Below, piece by piece: positions 8,716-16,360 of a stretch of DNA of 64,000 nucleotides (positions are counted from its first letter, which is position 1; each line of letters begins with the position of its first letter). Made by a program: the position numbers and the translations under genes. The notes under the pieces were generated by a model. That model was not told the DNA's origin and searched no databases. It was given only the letters and a program-made list of their open reading frames with translations. Origin of the DNA: JBCBCP01 sp039817385 (lineage in GTDB: Bacteria; Pseudomonadota; Alphaproteobacteria; Rhodobacterales; Rhodobacteraceae); assembly GCA_039817385.1 (NCBI GenBank), contig JBCBVY010000001.1:248001-312000 (forward strand). The letters are read 5' to 3'.

Positions 8716-9333
8716 ATGCCCAAACGCGGCTATCACCACGGCAACCTGCGCCAAGCGCTTCTGGCGGGCGCGCTGGAGCTGATCGAGGCTAAGGGCCCGA
8801 CCGGTTTCACCCTGTCGGAGGCCGCCAAGCAGGCGGGCGTGACCCCGGCAGCCGTATACCGCCATTATCAGGGCCGCGAAGACCTGATCGCCGAGGCGGC
8901 GCTGCAAGGTTACAAAATCTTTGGCGATCTGATGGAGCATGCCTATGCGGACGGCACGCCAACGGCGCTGTCGGCCTTTGAGGCGACGGGCCGCGCCTAT
9001 CTCGCCTTTGCGCGCAAGTTTCCGGGCCACTATATCGCAATGTTCGAAAGCGGCATCGCGGTGAACCGCGACCCGGACCTTGCCGCCGCCGCCGCCCGCG
9101 CGAAGGCTGTGCTGGAGCGCGCCGCGACCGGCCTCAGCCAGCATATTCCCGAGGACAAACGCCCGCCCGCTTCCATGTTCTCCGCCCATATCTGGGCAAT
9201 GAGCCACGGGGTGGTGGAGCTGTTCGCGCGCGGATCGCCCGGGCAAACCTCTCCCTTCCCGCCCGAGGACTTGCTGGAAAGCGGGATCGGAATTTACCTG
9301 CGCGGCCTTGGCCTCGTGCCGCCGGACCAATGA
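8716..9333 (+). CDS. TetR-family transcriptional regulator
   Basis: This 205-residue protein has a classic N-terminal TetR helix-turn-helix (about residues 9-55), starting YHHGNLRQALLAGALELIEA, with the recognition helix in VTPAAVYRHYQGREDLI. A ligand domain of the WHG/TetR_C type follows. It is 7 nt after ppk2, so it is probably in the same transcript, and the palindrome in front of ppk2 is the natural candidate operator. The ligand is unknown. ATG 8716 has GAGG upstream. Confidence 0.93.
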   Translation: MPKRGYHHGNLRQALLAGALELIEAKGPTGFTLSEAAKQAGVTPAAVYRHYQGREDLIAEAALQGYKIFGDLMEHAYADGTPTALSAFEATGRAYLAFARKFPGHYIAMFESGIAVNRDPDLAAAAARAKAVLERAATGLSQHIPEDKRPPASMFSAHIWAMSHGVVELFARGSPGQTSPFPPEDLLESGIGIYLRGLGLVPPDQ

Positions 9334-9710
9334 GGGCATGGGCAACAGCCCTTGTGCGCCGTTTGCCCCCACGCGTGCAGTTCGTGCTTATTGAGTACGG
9401 CGTGCTGGCCGCGATACTACTGAGCGTCCTCACTGCTGCGCTGGCCTTTGTGTGGCTCTATGATCCATCGCCACATCGTCATGATGGGTTCCACCGGGCA
9501 GATGTGCGCGCGACCTTCGATGTTTCGGATGACACGACCGGCTTCCGGCTGCGTGTCGTATTCGACGTTGATGACGGCGGCCCTTTCACGGCAACCACCC
9601 GCTCTTTTGCGCTGGCACATCAGGTGACCAACACCGCCTGCGTCGAGCGCCGGTTGCGGGAAAACGGGCGTGTCTTTTTCTATATTGTTCACAGCAGTCA
9701 TTGCCCGTGA
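9330..9710 (+). CDS. small membrane-anchored hypothetical protein
   Basis: I do not recognise this 126-residue protein. It has one membrane helix at about residues 19-43 and then a soluble, probably periplasmic domain with many Thr, Asp and Val. The C-terminus contains two Cys residues (TACVER and SSHCP) that could form a disulphide. Its ATG overlaps the TetR stop (ATGA), so it is likely translated together with the regulator. Nothing in it shows a function. Confidence 0.6.
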   Translation: MRAWATALVRRLPPRVQFVLIEYGVLAAILLSVLTAALAFVWLYDPSPHRHDGFHRADVRATFDVSDDTTGFRLRVVFDVDDGGPFTATTRSFALAHQVTNTACVERRLRENGRVFFYIVHSSHCP

Positions 9711-9777
9711 GGCATCGCGCTTGCCGCTCCGTGCCGCTTGGCCTATCCACGCGCCGAAACGCAAGGCCGAGGGCATC

Positions 9778-10533
9778 ATGAACATTGCAGGGCACCGCCT
9801 TGTCCGCGCTGCGCGCTACGCCGAATTGAAAGCGCGCGAGGGCGGCTATTTCGACCTCGCCTTCGTGCAGGCCATGCCTGAGGCCGCGCGCCTGCGCTGC
9901 TTGTCCCTGCTGGGCGCGTCGCAGTCGCAACTGCGGCAAGATCTCTTTGCGCTGTCGATGCACGGGTTCAAGTCCGGCGGCTTTTTCGTCGAGTTTGGTG
10001 CGACGGACGGGGTCGAGTTGAACAACACTGTGCTGATGGAGCGCGGGTTTGGCTGGACGGGCCTGCTTGCCGAGCCGGCGCGCGGCTGGCAGGCGGACCT
10101 GAAGGCCAACCGCACCGCCACAATCGACACGCGCTGCGTCTGGCGCGCCTCGGGGGAGACGCTGCGCTTTACCGAAACGCCGCGGGGCGAGAACTCCGCG
10201 CTCAGCCACGTCGTGTCGGCCCGCCGCCGGGCCCGCGGGACCAGCTATGACGTCACCACGATCAGCTTGAACGACCTGCTGGAGGAACACAGCGCGCCAC
10301 AGCGGATCGACTACATGTCGGTGGACACCGAAGGGACCGAGGCTGACATCCTGGGCGCCCTCGACTGGTCGCGCTGGTCTTTTGGGGTGATCACGGTCGA
10401 GCATAACTTCGCACCGCAGCGGGCGGAGTTAATCACCATCCTGACCGGGGCGGGCTATGTGCAGGTGCTGCCCGAGGTCTCGCGCTTTGACGACTGGTAC
10501 GTGGACCCGATCATCGCCGCGCGGCTGGGCTGA
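9778..10533 (+). CDS. FkbM-family SAM-dependent methyltransferase
   Basis: The protein has about 251 residues. After about 50 N-terminal residues comes LRQDLFALSMHGFKSGGFFVEFGATDG, where VEFGATDG is the SAM-binding loop. Further on are WTGLLAEPARGW, TTISLNDLLEEH and YMSVDTEGTEADIL, the typical FkbM pattern. FkbM enzymes O-methylate sugars or polyketides; in this group they usually act on surface glycans, which is only inferred. ATG 9778 is preferred; upstream in-frame codons overlap the preceding gene. Confidence 0.88.
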   Translation: MNIAGHRLVRAARYAELKAREGGYFDLAFVQAMPEAARLRCLSLLGASQSQLRQDLFALSMHGFKSGGFFVEFGATDGVELNNTVLMERGFGWTGLLAEPARGWQADLKANRTATIDTRCVWRASGETLRFTETPRGENSALSHVVSARRRARGTSYDVTTISLNDLLEEHSAPQRIDYMSVDTEGTEADILGALDWSRWSFGVITVEHNFAPQRAELITILTGAGYVQVLPEVSRFDDWYVDPIIAARLG

Positions 10534-10745
10534 ACCCTCGCGCGCGCCTCCTTGCCTTCTGCCTCAAAAAGGACATCCGCGCGCTCTGCCATCGCGGCGG
10601 CCTCGGCGCGGGTGCCGAAGCCGCCGCGCCGCATTGCAGCACGTTTGACCAAACCGCGGCAATATCCCTGACACAGAGCGCCCGGAAACACCGGTAAAGC
10701 CACCAATCACTTGCCAGCCGCGGTGCCGCGCTATCTAAGCGCCCC

Positions 10746-11414
10746 ATGCGTGATGAAACCGTGCCCACCACCCGCCTCGCAGACCGGCCCGATTGGACCT
10801 ACCTGCTGCGCGACTGCTATGAAATCTACCGCCGCGTGCCCGCGGGCGGGTCGGTCGCGATCCGGTCGCATCAGCGGATGGTGCGTGAACGGATCAACCG
10901 GGTGCTTGGCGCAAATGCCGAACTGCACCCCCAACTGCCGCAGCACAAGCCCGTGACCGCGCACCTGCGCCGCGCGCTGGATAACGGCATGATGGAGCGG
11001 CACGCGCCGCTCATCCGCGCGCTAGAGACGGTCAGGGACGAGCTAAGCTGGCAATACGGCTACGAGAAGGTGCCCCGCGGGCTGGAGAAGAAATACGCCT
11101 ACGCAGAGCTTGCGGGGCCAAACGGGCCGGTTGTGACGGATACGGTGATCCTCGGCCTCGTGCTCTTTGCGCCCGCTTGCACCTATCCCGCGCATGCCCA
11201 TGACGGGATCACGGAAAGCTATATCTGCCTTAGCGGCGCGGTGTCAGAGAACGACACAGGCGTCTACGCGCCCGGATCGCTGATCTTCAACCCGCCGGAG
11301 CATCGGCACCGGATCACGGTGGCCGACAACTCGCCCGCGCTGCTGCTTTATGCCTGGACCGGCCCGGCGGAGAAGCTGCGCGATCAGAAGATGGTGTTTA
11401 GCCGGAAGCGGTGA
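10746..11414 (+). CDS. dddL: dimethylsulfoniopropionate lyase, DddL type
   Basis: DddL cleaves DMSP to dimethyl sulfide and acrylate. The 222-residue protein has a helical N-terminal half (WTYLLRDCYEIYRR, AGGS) and a C-terminal cupin. The metal-site residues of the DMSP-lyase cupins are in place: His150 and His152 in YPAHAHDG, Glu157 and Tyr159 in ITESYICLSG, and His186 or His188 in NPPEHRHRI. Length and pattern fit DddL better than DddQ or DddW, by memory of the family. It overlaps the convergent MFS gene by 17 nt. No acrylate-handling genes are adjacent. Confidence 0.78.
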   Translation: MRDETVPTTRLADRPDWTYLLRDCYEIYRRVPAGGSVAIRSHQRMVRERINRVLGANAELHPQLPQHKPVTAHLRRALDNGMMERHAPLIRALETVRDELSWQYGYEKVPRGLEKKYAYAELAGPNGPVVTDTVILGLVLFAPACTYPAHAHDGITESYICLSGAVSENDTGVYAPGSLIFNPPEHRHRITVADNSPALLLYAWTGPAEKLRDQKMVFSRKR

Positions 11415-12669
11415 GCCGCAGGCGCGTGCGGCCCCAGAGAAACAGCGCGCAACAGCCCAGTGCCCCCAGCGCGTGGGGCATGGCGAGCGCGTCCGCGCGG
11501 CCCAGCACCGGCTCGAACACCGACACGATGAGCCCGCCCAGCAGCGCCCCCAGCGACATCGTCCCCCAGCCAAAGCAGCGGTAGACCGCGTTGACCCGGC
11601 CCAGCAGCGCGTCGGGGATCGTCCGCTGGCGGTAGGAGACGGTGACGACGTTCCAAAGCACGCCAAAGATCATTTCCAGGAACAGGGCTATCGCGACCAG
11701 CGCGGGGCTTTGCGCCACCGCGATCACCGCCAGGGGCAGCGGAAAGGCGGCAAGGGCCAGCGTGAGGCTGCGCTGCGCGCCGATCCGCGCGACGATCCGC
11801 GGGCAGATGAGCCCGCCAATCACGCCGCCCGCCGCACCCGCCGTCAGCAGCAAGCCGTAGCCGGAGGCGCTCAGGCCGAGCCGCTCCTGCGCGATCAGGA
11901 TCAGAACAACCGTGGCCATCGCGAAGAGGCCGTTCACCACCCCTAGTGAGATGGCAAGGCGGCGCAGCACAGGCCGGGTCCAGAGCCAGACGAGCCCTTC
12001 GCGCATCTCCGCCTGCCATGATCGCCGCGGCGGCAGCGCGCGGGGCGGCAGGACAATCATCCAGATCATCACCGCCGCCAGGCCAAACACCGCCGTATCG
12101 AACAGGAACGGTGCAGGAAGCGCCAGCGCAATCAGCACCCCGGCCAGCGGCGGGCCAAGGAAGCGGCCAAAGATCGTCTCGATGCTCCAAAGCTGGCCAT
12201 TGGCGCGCTCGAGCTCCTCTTGCGCGACGACAGACGGCATCAGGGTCTGCGCGGCGTTGTCGCGCAGCACCTCAGCCGAACCCAAAAGAAAGGCCAAGAC
12301 GGCAAGCGCGGCGATGAAGGGCGCGGCGTTCTCGGGCGTGCCCGCACCGGGCAACGCGGCGATCAGGCCAACCACGCACAGCGCCATGAGCATCCGAAAG
12401 AGGTCCGCTTGCACGATCAACCGCCGCCGGTCCGCCCGGTCGGTCATCACGCCCGCAGGCACCGCCAGCAGCAGCCAGGGCAAGCGCCCCGCAAAGGCGA
12501 CAAGGCCGATCAGAAACGGATCACGCGTAAGCAAGCTTGCCAGCCAGGGAAAGGCCAGCATCGCGATCCCATCGGCGAGGTTTGTCGCCCCGGAGGCTGC
12601 GATCAATTGGCGGTAGTTGCGGTTGCTCAGAAGAAGGGCCATGCGCGCCACTGGATCAGCCGCGCGCAT
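11398..12669 (-). CDS. MFS transporter (EntS/MFS_3-like)
   Basis: This is a roughly 423-residue major-facilitator protein with 12 predicted helices. The loop 2/3 motif appears as GVMTDRADRRRLI and the second-half equivalent near CPRIVARIGAQRS. The sequence resembles the MFS_3 group (EntS-like exporters and macrolide-type pumps). The substrate is unknown. The start is ambiguous between ATG 12669 and ATG 12642, since both retain the first helix. A short perfect hairpin at 12687-12703 separates it from the upstream minus-strand gene. Confidence 0.88.
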   Translation of the reverse strand: MRAADPVARMALLLSNRNYRQLIAASGATNLADGIAMLAFPWLASLLTRDPFLIGLVAFAGRLPWLLLAVPAGVMTDRADRRRLIVQADLFRMLMALCVVGLIAALPGAGTPENAAPFIAALAVLAFLLGSAEVLRDNAAQTLMPSVVAQEELERANGQLWSIETIFGRFLGPPLAGVLIALALPAPFLFDTAVFGLAAVMIWMIVLPPRALPPRRSWQAEMREGLVWLWTRPVLRRLAISLGVVNGLFAMATVVLILIAQERLGLSASGYGLLLTAGAAGGVIGGLICPRIVARIGAQRSLTLALAAFPLPLAVIAVAQSPALVAIALFLEMIFGVLWNVVTVSYRQRTIPDALLGRVNAVYRCFGWGTMSLGALLGGLIVSVFEPVLGRADALAMPHALGALGCCALFLWGRTRLRLTASG

Positions 12670-12686
12670 GAAGGTCAACGGGGGGC

Positions 12687-12703
12687 CGATCCTTAAAGGA
12701 TCG
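12687..12703 (-). terminator. short perfect hairpin CGATCCTT-A-AAGGATCG
   Basis: This 8-bp stem with a 1-nt centre lies 2 nt after the stop of the four-helix protein gene and before the MFS start. It shares the CGATCCTT/AAGGATCG arms with the hairpin after tyrS (37904-37921). It could be a terminator or a dispersed palindrome; there is no T-run. Confidence 0.4.
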
Positions 12704-12705
12704 CC

Positions 12706-13065
12706 CTAGCGCAGGCGCCGGGAGAGGAGCATCAGACCAGCGGTAATGAGCATCACAACCGAGCCGATGCCGATCTCTTCGCCTGTCGGCGCGGTGAAGC
12801 TGAATGTGTAGCCGAAAAAGGCGATGGCCGACACGAGCGAGGCCGCAAAGATCCCCGACGCGCGCATCGGTGCAAAGACCAGGGCAGCGGAGCCTGCCAT
12901 GCCCAACAGGCACGCGGCGGCATAGGCGATCCAAATCAGCGCAGGCACCGCGGACGGGTCCGCAAGGTAGCCCACGATCATCTGGCTAAAGCCAAAGGCG
13001 TACCAAAGGCCGGCAACCGGCGCGATCAGCTTTGTCCAGCGGGGGGTGGTGGCAGCAAGGGTCAT
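12706..13065 (-). CDS. four-helix membrane protein, unknown function
   Basis: This 119-residue hydrophobic protein has four predicted membrane helices (about residues 12-32, 42-64, 71-92 and 98-116) and no recognised motif. It is the third gene of a minus-strand row with the ArsR regulator and the AHSA1-like gene, 26 nt after the latter, so it is probably in the same operon and under the same repressor. It may be a DoxX-like or sugar-transport-coupled small membrane protein; I cannot decide. Confidence 0.7.
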   Translation of the reverse strand: MTLAATTPRWTKLIAPVAGLWYAFGFSQMIVGYLADPSAVPALIWIAYAAACLLGMAGSAALVFAPMRASGIFAASLVSAIAFFGYTFSFTAPTGEEIGIGSVVMLITAGLMLLSRRLR

Positions 13066-13091
13066 GGTTTTTTCCTTTCATAAAGGGGGGG

Positions 13092-13604
13092 TCAAAGGGG
13101 GTGGTTGGAAATGGCCTGCGATTTTTTTGCAAACCGGGCGAAGATCGGGGCGAGCAGCCCGACCATCCGGCCCGAGAAGGCCGGCCTGCCCGTTTCGGCC
13201 ATCGCCTTGAGGTTGCCGGCAATGAAGCCCTGGGCGGACATCATCTCTTTGGCGAGCTTGCTGCCCGGGACCATCCCGTCAATGCGCAGCTCGAACTCGG
13301 TGCCGCCGCTTTTTTCGGTCAGCGTGTAAGTCACGGTGACGGGCGGCTCGTCGATGTTGGTCATGGTGAAGGTGTGGGCGTAGACATCGGGCGGCTCGAA
13401 CCGCAGCACCTCGCCCACGACCATCGCCACCGTGCGGGCCTTGTTCACCATGCGGTAGCGCGCGCCGGCGCGCATCCCGTCCTTTGTCTCGCAGACAGAG
13501 CCGAAGAAGAACGGCAGCGCTTCGTCGGTTTTGACAAGCGTGTTCCAGACCACCTCTTTTGGGGCGGCGATCTGGACGCGGTTGATGTGGGTGGTTGCAG
13601 TCAT
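13092..13604 (-). CDS. SRPBCC/AHSA1-like ligand-binding protein
   Basis: The 170-residue protein carries the START/Bet-v1-like (AHSA1) pattern: it begins VQIAAPKEVVWNTLVKTD and has an amphipathic C-terminal region ending in a helix. Proteins of this kind bind hydrophobic ligands, and in bacteria they are often co-transcribed with ArsR regulators, as here. Its ATG overlaps the ArsR stop, so the two are translationally coupled. The ligand is unknown. Confidence 0.85.
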   Translation of the reverse strand: MTATTHINRVQIAAPKEVVWNTLVKTDEALPFFFGSVCETKDGMRAGARYRMVNKARTVAMVVGEVLRFEPPDVYAHTFTMTNIDEPPVTVTYTLTEKSGGTEFELRIDGMVPGSKLAKEMMSAQGFIAGNLKAMAETGRPAFSGRMVGLLAPIFARFAKKSQAISNHPL

Positions 13605-13933
13605 TGATCAGAGTCCTTCTTGCGCACTGCGGCCTCGGCCACGGACTTGATGAGGCTCATCCGGTCCAGCCAGTGAGCGGAAAATGTGTCGGTCCAGCGG
13701 TCATAGATCGCCTGGATCGGCACGGCGTTGAGATAGAGGCGCCGCGCGCGGCCATCCTTTTCAGAGATCACAAGCCCCGCCTCGTCCAGCACCTTGAGGT
13801 GGTTCATCACCGCAATCCGGCTGACGTCGAACTTTGCCGCCAGCGCGCCCACCGTCAGCCCCGGCTGGGCGCGCAGGTGGTCGAGCATCTCGCGCCGGGA
13901 GGCGTGAGAGAGCGCGGCAAAGGTGCGGTCCAT
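13601..13933 (-). CDS. ArsR-family transcriptional regulator
   Basis: The winged-helix protein of about 110 residues starts MDRTFAALSHASRREMLDHL and has its recognition helix in VSRIAVMNHLKVLDEAGLV. No metal-binding ELCVCDL motif is present, so it is of the non-metal class often paired with AHSA1 proteins. Start ATG 13933 is favoured because AGAAG lies about 7 nt upstream. ATG 13951 lies inside a 24-nt palindrome and lacks a ribosome site. The palindrome is the probable autoregulatory operator for this three-gene operon. Confidence 0.9.
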   Translation of the reverse strand: MDRTFAALSHASRREMLDHLRAQPGLTVGALAAKFDVSRIAVMNHLKVLDEAGLVISEKDGRARRLYLNAVPIQAIYDRWTDTFSAHWLDRMSLIKSVAEAAVRKKDSDQ

Positions 13934-13943
13934 ATGATCTTCT

Positions 13944-13967
13944 GTAATCATGTAATTACATAATTAC
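13944..13967. promoter_or_regulatory. 24-nt near-perfect palindrome, candidate ArsR operator
   Basis: The two 12-nt halves match at 11 of 12 positions around the perfect core ATGTAATTACAT (13950-13961). It lies 11 nt upstream of the preferred ArsR start and between that gene and the divergent VOC gene. An ArsR dimer would fit. It may also affect the divergent promoter. Confidence 0.65.
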
Positions 13968-14052
13968 CTATTTGCATATCTGTCAACAGGCTTGCGATGC
14001 GCCGCGCGCCGCTTCAGGCTTGGCCCATACGGCGTCACGGGCAGGAGGCTGC

Positions 14053-14499
14053 ATGGGGAACTCGGAAGAGCTTCAGGTTATCAACGACTTGGTTGTCGAA
14101 TTTGCCGTGCTGGACTGGCGGCAGAGCCGTGCGTTCTACACGGAGACCCTGGGATTCACGCCCCTGTTCGAGCGGCACGAGGACAAGTTCAGCTTCCTCG
14201 CAATAGGCGCAGCACAGCTGATGATCTACGAAGCGAATCGCGAACGGAACCTGACGGCCACAGATGCGCCTCTGGTCCGCCCTTTGGGGCACGGTGTGAA
14301 CGTGCAGATTACGGTGCCCGACCTGCCCTCCCTGCTGTCACGGCTGGACGCTGCGGGCGCTCCTCTTGCCCTGCCGCTTGAAGAACGCAGCTACCGCACC
14401 GGGCCGGTCACGCGCCACGTGCGCCAGTTTGCGGTGGCCGATCCGGACGGCTACCTGCTGCGGTTCAGTAAGGTTCTCGGGATCAGCGCGGCTTCATAG
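14053..14499 (+). CDS. VOC-family (glyoxalase/bleomycin-resistance-like) protein
   Basis: The 148-residue protein shows the paired beta-alpha-beta-beta-beta layout of the VOC superfamily. Segments such as EFAVLDWRQSRAFYTETLGF, FLAIGAAQLMIYE and FAVADPDGYLLRF resemble bleomycin-binding proteins more than metal-dependent glyoxalases. A resistance role is possible but not shown. ATG 14053 has a strong AGGAGG at 14043-14048, which decides it over the longer frame. It converges with a decayed GNAT gene. Confidence 0.85.
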   Translation: MGNSEELQVINDLVVEFAVLDWRQSRAFYTETLGFTPLFERHEDKFSFLAIGAAQLMIYEANRERNLTATDAPLVRPLGHGVNVQITVPDLPSLLSRLDAAGAPLALPLEERSYRTGPVTRHVRQFAVADPDGYLLRFSKVLGISAAS

Positions 14500-14833
14500 C
14501 CGTTTTTTGAAGACAACACGCGCAAACGCGTCCTGCACCGCACGGTGGGTCTCTGCATCGCCCAGATGCAGGTGGATCAAGAGGTTCTCCGTAAACTTCT
14601 CGGTGGCATAGAGACGGACGGCCGCCGCCTTCTACACAGCCGCGTGCGCCTCGCAAAAGGCGGTCAGGACCTTTGCCGACCCACGACCCCGCTGCAATCT
14701 GCGCGTGTAAATCGGCCACCATTAGCGCTGGCTCGCGCCCGATCGCGGGGACGTGGCTTGCATAGGCCGCCGCCGCGATGGCGCGGATTGCGGGGGCACC
14801 GGCTGCGCGTACGGTGCGGATCAAAGGCGTCAT
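14494..14833 (-). pseudogene. decayed GNAT acetyltransferase
   Basis: The first frame (from ATG 14833) reads MTPLIRTVRAAGAPAIRAIA and continues through VPAIGREPALMVADLHAQIAAGSW, an ordinary GNAT N-terminus. The C-terminal GNAT end (RLYATEKFTENLL, ETHRAVQDAFARVVFKKRL, stop 14494-14496) is in another frame. That frame also carries an in-frame TAG after CEAHAAV. The acetyl-CoA-binding middle, about 70 residues in intact relatives, is missing. The remains therefore combine an internal deletion, a frame change and a nonsense codon. It lies between the VOC gene and the retron. Confidence 0.75.
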
Positions 14834-14892
14834 GCCCCCACCCTGTGCGCCTATGATCGGCGTGGCCATCCCGCCGACCCTGTGCCGCCGCC

Positions 14893-14920
14893 TTGAAATG
14901 CCGCGTTTCCCTTGTAGTCT
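14893..14920 (+). promoter_or_regulatory. candidate promoter of the retron RNA
   Basis: TTGAAA (14893-14898) and TAGTCT (14915-14920) are separated by 16 nt and would start transcription near 14924-14927. That is where the first pairing arm of the retron RNA begins. The match to the sigma-70 consensus is moderate, but the position is what is expected for an msr-msd transcript. Confidence 0.5.
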
Positions 14921-14923
14921 GAC

Positions 14924-15080
14924 GGTAACGGCGGTCTCTGGATTGGTGCACCTTCGGGTAAGCCTGGGGCGGGGTATCCCCGTCTGAACCTTTTACTTGG
15001 ACAAGAGTGAGGATGTCCGACGCTGAGGTCCCCTCAGAACCGGACATCCGACGCGCAGAAGAGCAGAGATCGTCGTTGCC
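14924..15080 (+). ncRNA. candidate retron msr-msd RNA
   Basis: The two ends can pair over 17 bp without a mismatch: GGTAACGGCGGTCTCTG (14924-14940) with CAGAGATCGTCGTTGCC (15064-15080), three pairs being G-U. These would be the a1 and a2 arms. Between them lie an msr-like hairpin with a UUCG loop (14945-14964) and a GC hairpin with a 3-nt UAU loop (14967-14985). A nested msd-like hairpin follows: GGATGTCCG/CGGACATCC (15011-15019 with 15041-15049), enclosing CTGAGG/CCTCAG (15023-15028 with 15032-15037). G14941, just after a1, is a possible branching nucleotide. The layout matches a short retron RNA upstream of its reverse transcriptase. Confidence 0.75.
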
Positions 15081-15105
15081 ATCTTCCAGCCATAAGCGCG
15101 TTGCA

Positions 15106-16359
15106 ATGGCTCTGGCGAGCAGGCTGGAGGCGTCCCGCTGGTCTGGCGAAGCCATTGAACGCCTCATCGCGCGGCACCTGCCCGCGCCGTTTCAGCGACA
15201 CGCGGGCCCGCTTGCGCGTGATCTGATGGGGGCCTTCCCATTGCGCTACGCCCCGGATGCCGCGCGGCTGATGCCCGCGCTGCTGGCATGGCCCCAATTG
15301 GATCGCCTCGTGAAGCACTGCGAAAAGACGGGACTCTGGCCCACGCCCCTGCTCGCGCCCCCGCGGATGCTGCCCGTCCCACCCTTCGACCACTTTGACC
15401 TTCCCGTGCTGGAAACCATCGGCGAGCTGGCGGACTGGCTGCTGCTGACGCCCGAGCAACTGGATGCCCTCGCCGACCGGACCGGCTGGCGCGAGGCGCA
15501 GCCCCTGCCCCCCATCCGCAACTACTTCTACAGGATCAGCGCCAAGGCGGGCGGCGGGGTGCGCCTGATCGAGGCGCCCAAGCCAAGGCTGAAAGCGGTG
15601 CAGCGTGTGATCCAGCGCGGTATCCTTGATCGCATTCCGCCGCACAAGGACAGTTTCGGCTTCACCAAAGGCCGCAGCGTGATCGGCGCGGCGCAAAGGC
15701 ATGCGGGCGAGGAGATCGTCATCGCCTTCGATCTGCAGCGCTACTTCACCTCCATCACCTATGGCCGCGTCCACGCCTTGTTCCGCCATTTCGGCTATCC
15801 GGCCTCCGTCGCCCATGCGCTGAGCGCGCTTTGCACCCTCGCCACCCCCGCCCGCATTCGCGCGCAGCTGCCCTATCACCAGCGCCAAGCGCTAAAGGTC
15901 CCGCACCTGCCGCAAGGCGCGCCAAGCTCGCCCGCGCTGGCGAATCTTTTGACCTACACGCTCGACCGGCGGCTCAGCGCCCTCGCCCGCGCGTTGGGGG
16001 CGCAATACGCGCGCTATGCGGATGACATGGTGTTCTCGGGCGATGCAATGATCCGCGCGCCGCTGCTTAGGGCCGTGCCTCAGATCGTGCGCGACGAAGG
16101 CTTCCGCCTGAACGCCGCGAAAACACGGGTGATGACCCGGGCACAGCGGCAACTGGTTCTTGGCCTTGTGGTGAACGAACGGGTCACCGTGCCGCGCAAA
16201 GAGATCGACCGGCTGCGTGCCACCATCCACGGCGGAGCGTGGCAACGCGATCCCGCGGCCCTCGCAAGCCTTCTGGGCCAGATCGGTTGGGTCGCGCAGG
16301 TCAACCCGGCGCGCGGGGCGAAGCTCTATGCGCAACTGGAGCACACGGCGGGTCAATGA
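15106..16359 (+). CDS. retron-type reverse transcriptase with N-terminal extension
   Basis: The 417-residue protein has about 135 N-terminal residues of helical, unassigned sequence, then an RT domain. The motifs are RLIEAPKPRLKAVQR (152-167), FDLQRYF with Asp209, LPQGAPSSPALANLL (268-282) and the catalytic YADD (304-307). VLGLVVN (351-357) stands where typical retron RTs have VTG, and AAQRH (195-199) where they have NAxxH. It resembles the solo myxobacterial-type retron RTs. An alternative start at ATG 15013 has a ribosome-like AGAG, but that stretch is occupied by the structured RNA, so ATG 15106 is preferred. No effector gene is adjacent; the role could be phage defence, which is inference. 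Confidence 0.9.
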   Translation: MALASRLEASRWSGEAIERLIARHLPAPFQRHAGPLARDLMGAFPLRYAPDAARLMPALLAWPQLDRLVKHCEKTGLWPTPLLAPPRMLPVPPFDHFDLPVLETIGELADWLLLTPEQLDALADRTGWREAQPLPPIRNYFYRISAKAGGGVRLIEAPKPRLKAVQRVIQRGILDRIPPHKDSFGFTKGRSVIGAAQRHAGEEIVIAFDLQRYFTSITYGRVHALFRHFGYPASVAHALSALCTLATPARIRAQLPYHQRQALKVPHLPQGAPSSPALANLLTYTLDRRLSALARALGAQYARYADDMVFSGDAMIRAPLLRAVPQIVRDEGFRLNAAKTRVMTRAQRQLVLGLVVNERVTVPRKEIDRLRATIHGGAWQRDPAALASLLGQIGWVAQVNPARGAKLYAQLEHTAGQ

Positions 16360-16360
16360 A

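Noticed and set aside
10455..10706. 83-codon minus-strand frame overlapping the FkbM end
   Set aside because: Part of it (GGFGTRAEAAAMAERADVL) looks protein-like, but it overlaps the FkbM gene antisense by 79 nt and has no ribosome site. It could be a remnant; evidence is too thin to list.
15007..15105. N-terminal part of the RT protein from GTG 15007 or ATG 15013
   Set aside because: The codons coincide with the msd-like hairpin and the a2 arm; the peptide has no recognisable conservation. It stays possible, since ATG 15013 has a fair ribosome site.
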